64,000 nucleotides of DNA, taken from Planifilum sp021793745. Lineage in GTDB: Bacteria; Bacillota; Bacilli; Thermoactinomycetales; DSM-44946. Of this stretch, positions 58,510 to 64,000 are shown in pieces (the first letter of the stretch is position 1; every line of letters begins with the position of its first letter). The notes beneath the pieces are model-generated. The model saw nothing but the letters and a program-made list of their open reading frames with translations. It ran no database searches and was not told where the DNA came from. Where the stretch lies: contig CALKAM010000032.1 in NCBI GenBank assembly GCA_937983105.1, positions 62,001-126,000 of the forward strand, read 5' to 3'. Position numbers and translations under genes: made by a program.

Positions 58510-59716
58510 CGGTTTCCTCCTTTCCCCGGTTAACCTGGGCATACACCTGTGTCGGCAGCCCCCACAGCTTGATGAAACCCACCGCCGCCTGATGATCGAA
58601 GGCATCCTCCGGCGTATAGGTGGCCAGCTTTTCATCGTACAGGGAACGGGCCGACCTGCGGCCGGTCACCGTGGCGTGTCCCTTGAACAGGCGGACCCGT
58701 ACGGTCCCGGTCACGGTTTTCTGGGATTCCCTGATGAACGCGTCCAGGGCCTGCTTCAGGGGCGAATACCACAGCCCCTCATATACCAGACGCGCCCACT
58801 GCTGCTCCACTACCGGCTTGAAATGGGCCATCTCGCGGGGCTGCGTGAGGAATTCCAGCTCACGATGGGCCGCAAGGAGGGTCATCGCCGCGGGACATTC
58901 GTACACTTCCCGGGACTTGATGCCCACGAGCCGGTCCTCCACGTGATCGATCCGGCCGACGCCGTGCTCCCCGGCAATCCGATTGAGGCGGGAGATCAGT
59001 TCGTGGAGGGGCAATTTCTCCCCGTCCAGGGCCACCGGCACCCCCTGCTCGAAGTCGATCGTCACCTCCGTCGGCTCATCCGGCGCATCCTTCAGGGATT
59101 TGGTCCATTCGTAGGCCTCCTCCGGCGGCGCGTTCCAGGGATCCTCCAACACCCCGCACTCGATGCTCCGACCCCACAGGTTTTGATCGATGCTGAAGGG
59201 ATTGTCCAGATCGACGGGAATGGGGATGCCGTGCCGCTCGGCGTAGGCGATCTCCTCCTCCCGGGACATGGCCCACTCCCGGACCGGGGCCAGCACCTTC
59301 AGTCCCGGATCGAGGGCGCTGACGGAAACATCAAAACGCACCTGGTCGTTCCCTTTCCCGGTGCAGCCGTGGGCCACGGCCACCGCTCCCTCTTCCTTAG
59401 CCACCTCCACCAAAACGCGGGCGATGAGGGGGCGGGACAAGGCCGACACCAGCGGGTATTTCCCCTGATACAGCGCATTTGCCTGAAGGGAAGGGAGCAG
59501 AAATTCCCGGCTGAACCGTTCCCGCACATCCAGTACCACCGACTTGATCGCCCCCACCTTCAGGGCCTTCTGCCGGACAAATTCCAGGTCTTTACCCTCC
59601 CCCACATCCATCGATACGGCGATCACATCCATATCGTAATGTTCCTGCAACCACTTGATGGCCACCGATGTATCCAATCCGCCCGAGTAGGCGAGCACCA
59701 CTTTTCCCTTGCTCAA
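58469..59716 (-). CDS. argG: Argininosuccinate synthase
   Basis: A 415-residue enzyme joining citrulline and aspartate with ATP. The N-terminal PP-loop is VVLAYSGGLDTSVAIKWL, followed by the citrulline/aspartate-binding segments CTGKGNDQVRF and YECPAAMTLLAAHRELE. It is the first gene of the argGH unit, with a TATAAT/TAGACA promoter 41-68 bases upstream and a possible ArgR/AhrC box in the leader. The other arginine genes are outside the window. Confidence 0.96.
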   Translation of the reverse strand: MSKGKVVLAYSGGLDTSVAIKWLQEHYDMDVIAVSMDVGEGKDLEFVRQKALKVGAIKSVVLDVRERFSREFLLPSLQANALYQGKYPLVSALSRPLIARVLVEVAKEEGAVAVAHGCTGKGNDQVRFDVSVSALDPGLKVLAPVREWAMSREEEIAYAERHGIPIPVDLDNPFSIDQNLWGRSIECGVLEDPWNAPPEEAYEWTKSLKDAPDEPTEVTIDFEQGVPVALDGEKLPLHELISRLNRIAGEHGVGRIDHVEDRLVGIKSREVYECPAAMTLLAAHRELEFLTQPREMAHFKPVVEQQWARLVYEGLWYSPLKQALDAFIRESQKTVTGTVRVRLFKGHATVTGRRSARSLYDEKLATYTPEDAFDHQAAVGFIKLWGLPTQVYAQVNRGKEETGEEAVGRKVYQEN

Positions 59717-59756
59717 AACCGGTCCTCTCCTTTATAAAAATTCATCCTTACGAATT

Positions 59757-59784
59757 ATTATACGTTACGGCCGAAAAATGTCTA
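59757..59784 (-). promoter_or_regulatory. argGH promoter with possible ArgR box
   Basis: TAGACA (59779-59784), 16 bases and TATAAT (59757-59762) on the minus strand. Downstream, ATGAATTTTTATA on the minus strand (59733-59745) resembles one half of an ARG box bound by ArgR/AhrC. The promoter is clear; the operator is tentative. Confidence 0.6.
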
Positions 59785-60001
59785 GCCTTTTTTCCGCCGA
59801 ATTCCCGGCAAAAACGGCCTCCCCATCACGCCTTCACCCTACGGCCCCAGGCGTTCGGTGCAATCGGCCGCTTCATTTTTTTACCGGATGCGGACGGGAA
59901 GGTGGCCCTCCATCGTCCGCACGGAAGCAAACGCACCGGGGAAACCTTCCCTTTATGCGCCGGGTTCCCGAGGAGAGCCGCACCTCCCTCCGGTTCGGCG
60001 C

Positions 60002-60029
60002 TTGCCAATCCCTCCGGATCGGCTACAAT
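60002..60029 (+). promoter_or_regulatory. Promoter of the small membrane protein gene
   Basis: TTGCCA (60002-60007), 16 bases, TACAAT (60024-60029), 45 bases before the TTG start of the next gene. Confidence 0.6.
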
Positions 60030-60073
60030 ACCCATGGAAAACCGTTCAAAAAAACCGCCTTGGAGGGACCAGA

Positions 60074-60604
60074 TTGCGAAAAATCAGCAAGCTCGAGGGA
60101 TTGTATCTTTTTCTGCAAGGGGAAATCCTGCTCTTCCTGTTGTTTCACGACTGGATTCCCCTGGGGAGTCTGAATGATGTGAAAGCCGTCCACTCCTACT
60201 ATACGCGGGATGAACTGATCCGAACGACGCTGATCAACAGCGTGCCCTTTGCCATCGCCTTTGCGCTCTGTTGCATCCGGTTCGGAAAGGCTTATCCCCT
60301 CTGGATGCGCCTGTTTTTGATCATCTACTTTCCGTCCCTGTTTTCGGGGGCTCTCCTGGCATGGTGGATTCCCTACTTCTTCGGCGCAGCGGCGGATCGG
60401 GTGGCGAGGTATGAGGTTTTGTTCGGCGGGACCCACGCCTTTTTGCCGGAAATGAACGGCATCGTCCCCAACACGATCCATACGGTTTTCCACGTCTCCC
60501 TGCTGATCGTCATCGGGATCACGATCCATTACTTCTTCGCCAAGAGCCCGCGGCGCGCCGAGCCGAAAACCGATTCCCCGCAAAAGAGGGCGTCCGCATT
60601 TTAA
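60074..60604 (+). CDS. Membrane protein of unknown function
   Basis: A 176-residue protein with about four hydrophobic helices: YLFLQGEILLFLLFHDWI, LINSVPFAIAFALCCIRFG, MRLFLIIYFPSLFSGALLAWWIPYFFG and VFHVSLLIVIGITIHYFF, ending in a charged tail. I do not recognise the family. The TTG at 60074 follows GGAGG at seven bases, and a good promoter lies just upstream, so it is a real gene. A longer frame upstream lacks a ribosome site. It is followed by an aldo/keto reductase gene 70 bases later. Confidence 0.7.
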   Translation: MRKISKLEGLYLFLQGEILLFLLFHDWIPLGSLNDVKAVHSYYTRDELIRTTLINSVPFAIAFALCCIRFGKAYPLWMRLFLIIYFPSLFSGALLAWWIPYFFGAAADRVARYEVLFGGTHAFLPEMNGIVPNTIHTVFHVSLLIVIGITIHYFFAKSPRRAEPKTDSPQKRASAF

Positions 60605-60673
60605 AGCATCCTTATTATTATGTATACTAAAATTGCGGGTACCGAAATGAGAGAAAAGTGGAGGTGGGTTCGC

Positions 60674-61630
60674 ATGAAATATCGCCGTCTGGGAAAAAGC
60701 GGTGTCAAGGTTTCCGAGATCGCCCTCGGCAGTTGGCTGACCTACGGGACGGTGACGGAAAAGGAACAGGCGATCGCCTGCGTCAAACAGGCGTATGATC
60801 TGGGGATCAACCATTTCGACTGCGCCAATGTGTACGGGAGTGTTCCTCACGCCGCGGAGGAGGTGCTGGGGGAAGCCCTCGCCCCGTATCCCCGGGAAAG
60901 CTATATCCTGACGACCAAAGCCTTCTGGCCCGTAGGCGACGGGGTGAATGACCGCGGATTGAGCCGGAAGCACATCGTCTCCGAAGTGGAAAAAAGCCTG
61001 CGCGCCCTGGGCGTCGACTATGTGGACATCTTCTACTGCCACCGGTACGATCCGGAGACGGATCTGGAGGAGACCCTGCGGGCCATCGACGATCTGATCA
61101 CCCAGGGCAAGATTTTGTACGCCGGATTCAGCGAGTGGCCCGCCCACAACATCGCCGAAGGAATCCGGTTGCAGAAGGAGCTGGGATTGCACAAATTCGT
61201 CGCCAGCCAGCCCGTCTACAACATGTTCAACCGCTACATCGAATCGGCGGTGATCCCCCTCTGCGATGAAGCGGGCATCGGCCAGGTCGTCTTTTCGCCG
61301 CTGGCCCAAGGGGTCCTCACCGGGAAGTACAAACGGGGGCAGCAGGCGCCCGCCGGTTCCCGGGCCGCGACGGACGAGGTGAAAAAGTTTGTGGAGGGCT
61401 ACCTGACCGACGACAATCTGGCCCGTGTGGAACAGCTGGAAGGGGTGGCCAAGGAACTGGGCATCACCCTGCCCCAGTTGGCCCTCGCCTGGGTGCTCCG
61501 CCTCCCGTCCATCAGCAGCGCTCTGATCGGCGCCAGCCGGCCGGAGCAGATCGTGGAAAACGTCAAGGCCGTCGAAGTCGAGTTGGAGGAGTCGGTGCTG
61601 GAAAAGATCGAGGAAATCCTGAAATCGTAA
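60674..61630 (+). CDS. Aldo/keto reductase, Kv-beta-like group
   Basis: A 318-residue NADPH-dependent oxidoreductase with a TIM barrel. Catalytic residues are visible: Asp and Tyr in FDCANVYG, Lys in LTTKAFWP, and His in FYCHRYDP. The cofactor region SALIGASRPEQIVENVKA closes the barrel. The resemblance is to the potassium-channel beta-subunit group of bacterial AKRs. Substrates are usually aldehydes or ketones, not predictable here. The ATG at 60674 follows GGAGGTGGG; a longer frame is unsupported. Confidence 0.9.
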   Translation: MKYRRLGKSGVKVSEIALGSWLTYGTVTEKEQAIACVKQAYDLGINHFDCANVYGSVPHAAEEVLGEALAPYPRESYILTTKAFWPVGDGVNDRGLSRKHIVSEVEKSLRALGVDYVDIFYCHRYDPETDLEETLRAIDDLITQGKILYAGFSEWPAHNIAEGIRLQKELGLHKFVASQPVYNMFNRYIESAVIPLCDEAGIGQVVFSPLAQGVLTGKYKRGQQAPAGSRAATDEVKKFVEGYLTDDNLARVEQLEGVAKELGITLPQLALAWVLRLPSISSALIGASRPEQIVENVKAVEVELEESVLEKIEEILKS

Positions 61631-61667
61631 GCGGCGAACCAAAAAAGCGGGGAAGGAGACCATCCCC

Positions 61668-61784
61668 ATGATGTCCGAGATCCGGGACCCGATTTTCCGC
61701 CTCGGCTTGATGCAGTGGCAAGTCGCTCGGCGGAAAATCGGTCCCTCCAGCCGCTTTGCCGAAAAACCGGCGGGGATGATATAG
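61668..61784 (+). CDS. Possible 38-residue peptide before a terminator
   Basis: An ATG at 61668 follows AAGGAG and opens a 38-codon frame ending inside the stem of the terminator at 61769-61803. The peptide is basic (QVARRKIGPSSRF) with no membrane span. It lies 37 bases after the aldo/keto reductase gene. Overlap with the terminator and the lack of recognisable features make it doubtful. Confidence 0.3.
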   Translation: MMSEIRDPIFRLGLMQWQVARRKIGPSSRFAEKPAGMI

Positions 61785-61803
61785 GATCATCCCCGCCTTT
61801 TTC
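61769..61803. terminator. Bidirectional terminator between the AKR gene and dedA
   Basis: GGCGGGGATGAT, a short AT loop and ATCATCCCCGCC form a perfect 12-pair stem, with TTTTTCTTC on the plus side and GGTTTTT on the minus side. Confidence 0.92.
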
Positions 61804-61806
61804 TTC

Positions 61807-62424
61807 TCATTTCACAGCCGATTTTTTCTTTTTGCGATAAAAAAGGATGACAAAAAGGATGACGCCCAAACCGATCACCGCGTAGGTAATATGGGAATAA
61901 ACGTCCATGTATTCGAGAATCGTATCCCAGGACTCTCCCAGGGCCGCACCGATGGAGACCAGAATCAGATTCCACAGGGCGGTTCCGATAACCGTAAAGA
62001 GGAGAAACAGTTGAAAGTTCATCTTCGACATTCCCGCGGGAATGGAAATCAGGCTCCTCACCAGCGGAACCATCCGGCAAAACAGGACCGTCCAATACCC
62101 GTACCGTTGAAACCAGTCCGTCGCCTTATGCAGATCTTCCCTGGTGACCCGGAGAATGCCGCCCCACCGGTCGACGATCCGTTCCAACCGCTCCACATTC
62201 AAAAGATATCCCACGCCGTAGAGGATGATGGCCCCGACGACCGATCCGAGGGTGGACACGAGGACGACGCCGGGAACGGTCAAATTGGTATAGGTGGTCA
62301 TAAATCCGCCAAAGGTCAGGATCACCTCCGAAGGAATGGGAGGGAAAACATTTTCCAAAGCGATCATCAAAAAGATGCCGATATACCCGTACTGTTCCAT
62401 CATTTCCACAATCCACTCTTGCAC
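61807..62424 (-). CDS. DedA-family membrane protein
   Basis: A 205-residue DedA protein. DedA/VTT members act as lipid scramblases or flippases; some recycle undecaprenyl phosphate and others phosphatidylethanolamine. Family features are the N-terminal amphipathic region and LENVFPPIPSEVILTFGGF, then FQRYGYWTVLFCRMVPLVRSLISIPAGMSKM with the conserved Arg/Pro, and VIGTALWNLILVSIG. The GTG at 62424 follows GGAGG at seven bases. A PadR regulator gene lies directly upstream, so regulation by it is possible. Confidence 0.88.
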   Translation of the reverse strand: MQEWIVEMMEQYGYIGIFLMIALENVFPPIPSEVILTFGGFMTTYTNLTVPGVVLVSTLGSVVGAIILYGVGYLLNVERLERIVDRWGGILRVTREDLHKATDWFQRYGYWTVLFCRMVPLVRSLISIPAGMSKMNFQLFLLFTVIGTALWNLILVSIGAALGESWDTILEYMDVYSHITYAVIGLGVILFVILFYRKKKKSAVK

Positions 62425-62515
62425 CTTGATCCCTCCATCGCATGATTCCATAGACAGAGTTGTTCCCGTCGTTTTCCGGTCGAACCCTTTTTCACATCGG
62501 GCTCACCACCTCCTT

Positions 62516-62839
62516 CTACAAAAATCGTCCCACGACTTCAACGAGCCGTTTCCAGTCCCGGATAAGGTCTTGCAGCGCTTTTCTCCCGTCCGCCGTGATG
62601 GAGTAATATTTCCTCCTCCCTCCCCGGCTTTCTTCCCCCCAGTAGGAGGAAACCATCCTCCGCTTTTCCAAACGCTTCAAGGAGAGATAAAGGGTCGGCT
62701 CCTGCAACGCGAAGACGCCCTCGGTTCGTCGCTTGATCGTTTTGGATATTTCATAGCCGTAGCTGTCCTTTTCGCTTAATAGTGATAGAATGAGAAGATC
62801 GATGATCCCCTTCAACATCTCTTTGTTCAGGAGTCTCAC
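62516..62839 (-). CDS. PadR-family transcriptional regulator
   Basis: A 107-residue PadR-like winged helix with no large C-terminal domain (PadR-s2 type). The N-terminus LLNKEMLKGIIDLLILSLLSEKDSYGYEISKTI and the wing/recognition region FALQEPTLYLSLKRLEKRRMVSSYW, then GGRRKYYSIT, are classic. Position 62839 is a GTG with GAGGGAG right beside it; the ATG at MLKG seven codons later is an alternative. It lies 91 bases before dedA on the same strand. A palindrome at 62857-62879 just upstream is a probable operator. Confidence 0.85.
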   Translation of the reverse strand: MRLLNKEMLKGIIDLLILSLLSEKDSYGYEISKTIKRRTEGVFALQEPTLYLSLKRLEKRRMVSSYWGEESRGGRRKYYSITADGRKALQDLIRDWKRLVEVVGRFL

Positions 62840-62856
62840 CTCCCTCGGGGATCGCC

Positions 62857-62879
62857 AGTACTTTATTTCGCAAAGTACT
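62857..62879. promoter_or_regulatory. Palindrome between padR and the threonine aldolase gene
   Basis: AGTACTTT-N7-AAAGTACT is a perfect eight-base inverted repeat 18 bases before the PadR start and about 97 bases before the divergent aldolase gene. It is a candidate PadR operator that could control both directions. Confidence 0.6.
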
Positions 62880-62975
62880 TTTCAATATTAAATAATGTAA
62901 CGCAAAGAACACCATCTTGCAATGGAATTTTTAGCGTACCACCGAAAATGTTTGATGGAGAGGGGAGGATCGAGG

Positions 62976-64000
62976 GTGCGAATCGATCTGCGCAGCGATA
63001 CGGTCACAAAGCCGACGGAGGCGATGCGCCGCGCCATGGCGGAGGCGGAGGTGGGGGACGACGTCTACGGGGAGGATCCCACGGTCAACCGGCTGGAGGA
63101 GCGAGCGGCGGAAATCCTGGGCAAGGAGGCCGCGCTGTTCGTCACCAGCGGCACCCAGGGCAACCAGATCGCAGTGCTTTGTCATGCCGGTTCCGGGGAT
63201 GAAATCATCCTGGAGGCGGATTCCCATATTTTTTATTACGAGGCCGGAGCCGCATCCGCCCTGGCCGGAGTGCAGACCCGGCCCCTGCCGGGAAGGAGGG
63301 GGATGATGGATCCGGCAGACGTGGAAGGGGCGATCCGGGGAGACGACATCCATTTCCCCCGGACTGCCCTCATCTGCCTGGAAAATACCCACAACCGGGC
63401 GGGCGGGGCGGTGCTGCCCCCTGAGCGGATGGCTGCCCTCCGGGAAGTGGCCGATAAGCACCGCATCCCCGTACATCTCGACGGGGCTCGGCTGTTCAAT
63501 GCGGCGGTGGCGATGGGCGTGGACGTCCGGGAACTCGCCCGGTTCGCCGATTCCGTTTCCGTTTGCCTGTCCAAGGGATTGGGGGCGCCGGTGGGCTCCC
63601 TCCTGGCCGGAGAGAAGGCCTTTATCGACGAAGCGAGACAATGGCGGAAACGCCTCGGCGGCGGCATGCGCCAGGCGGGAGTGATCGCCGCTCCGGCTCT
63701 GCTGGCGCTGACGGATATGGTGGAACGGCTGGCGGAGGATCACGAGAATGCCCGGCGATTGGCCGTTGCCCTGGCGGAAACGGAAGGGTTTTCGATCGAT
63801 CCGGCCCAGGTGGAGACCAACATCGTCGTCGCCGACATTTCAGACACGGGCAAAACCGCCGAAGAGGTCCTGGACCGGCTGGCCGCGGAAGGGGTCTTGG
63901 CCGTCCCCTTCGGCAAGACCACCCTCCGCTTTGTCACTCACAAGGACATATCCCGAAAGGACATCGACGAGGCGATCCTCCGGATCCGCCGGGCCATCGC
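62976..64000 (+). CDS. ltaE: Low-specificity L-threonine aldolase (3' end outside window)
   Basis: The first 341 residues of a PLP enzyme that cleaves L-threonine or L-allo-threonine to glycine and acetaldehyde. It begins RIDLRSDTVTKPTEAMRRAM, the standard N-terminus. PLP-binding features are SGTQGNQIA, HLDGARLFNAAV and the Schiff-base lysine in SVCLSKGLGAPVGS (near residue 198). The GTG at 62976 follows GGAGG at seven bases. The reading frame is open to the last base, so only the last few residues are missing. It is transcribed divergently from padR. Confidence 0.93.
   Translation, partial: MRIDLRSDTVTKPTEAMRRAMAEAEVGDDVYGEDPTVNRLEERAAEILGKEAALFVTSGTQGNQIAVLCHAGSGDEIILEADSHIFYYEAGAASALAGVQTRPLPGRRGMMDPADVEGAIRGDDIHFPRTALICLENTHNRAGGAVLPPERMAALREVADKHRIPVHLDGARLFNAAVAMGVDVRELARFADSVSVCLSKGLGAPVGSLLAGEKAFIDEARQWRKRLGGGMRQAGVIAAPALLALTDMVERLAEDHENARRLAVALAETEGFSIDPAQVETNIVVADISDTGKTAEEVLDRLAAEGVLAVPFGKTTLRFVTHKDISRKDIDEAILRIRRAI

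Larger units (their letters stand above)
59717..60073. other. 357-base divergent region between argG and the 60074 gene
   Basis: It holds the argGH promoter near the left end and a promoter for the plus-strand membrane gene at the right end. Between them (about 59790-60000) the sequence is GC-rich with no convincing gene. A frame continuous with the plus-strand gene exists but lacks support. Confidence 0.5.

Overview
The window looks like a chromosomal backbone segment from a GC-rich member of the Bacillales. Gene order is strikingly Bacillus-like: crh-whiA-yvcK-rapZ-nudix, trxB-TPR, hisIE-F-A-H-B-D-G-Z, yvoF-ppaX-yvoD-lgt-hprK, uvrBA, ftsEX-ctpB. GC content and codon use are much higher than in Bacillus, and GTG/TTG starts with strong GGAGG sites are frequent. 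A thermophilic/GC-rich lineage such as Thermoactinomycetaceae is my inference; nothing in the sequence names the species. I see no rRNA, tRNA, CRISPR array, insertion sequence or phage block.

Layout. 1-9.1 kb (minus strand): the end of a heme-copper-oxidase-like membrane protein gene, a small unknown gene, then the carbon-flux/cell-wall regulators crh, whiA, yvcK, rapZ with a glucokinase and a Nudix gene inserted, then thioredoxin reductase, a thioredoxin-like protein and a TPR protein. 9.4-10.5 kb (plus): three small unknown genes, the last behind a perfect LexA (SOS) box. 10.3-16.8 kb (minus): complete histidine operon with a clear sigma-A promoter and a palindrome in its leader; an ITPase-like gene lies upstream. 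17.6-26 kb: a tiny membrane protein, quinone-type pyrD, a GbsR/MarR-type regulator driving an RND exporter, the old-yellow-enzyme namA, and dinB with an SOS-like box.

26.5-35.8 kb (minus): yvoF-ppaX-yvoD-lgt, hprK, msmX-type sugar ABC ATPase, a PucR/CdaR-type regulator, a cytoplasmic gamma-glutamyltransferase, yvlD and a DUF302 gene. 36-41.2 kb (plus): an operon of RpiR regulator, M20 amidohydrolase, GNAT acyltransferase, N-succinylamino-acid racemase and a YkvI-type transporter. This is the gene set of the irreversible D- to L-amino-acid conversion pathway. 41.3-46.2 kb (minus): uvrBA with a LexA box. 46.6-48 kb: czrA-czcD metal efflux with an operator palindrome. 48.3-49.9 kb (plus): uppP, a lipoprotein resembling toxin tails of polymorphic toxins, and a cysteine-rich CPCC-type candidate immunity protein.

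49.9-56.8 kb (minus): ftsEX followed by three tandem M23 peptidase paralogs and ctpB, a division/sporulation cell-wall hydrolase cluster. 57.1-59.7 kb: argGH. 60-64 kb: a small membrane protein, an aldo/keto reductase, a DedA protein, a PadR regulator and a truncated threonine aldolase.

How the parts connect: crh, hprK, glcK, yvcK, rapZ, ppaX and msmX form a dispersed carbon-control set (Ser46 phosphorylation of Crh/HPr by HprK, pyrophosphate removal by PpaX). LexA-type sites lie in front of dinB, uvrBA and one unknown gene, making a local SOS regulon. The most promising undescribed items are the SOS-boxed unknown gene, the lipoprotein/CPCC pair, and the triplicated FtsEX-linked M23 peptidases.
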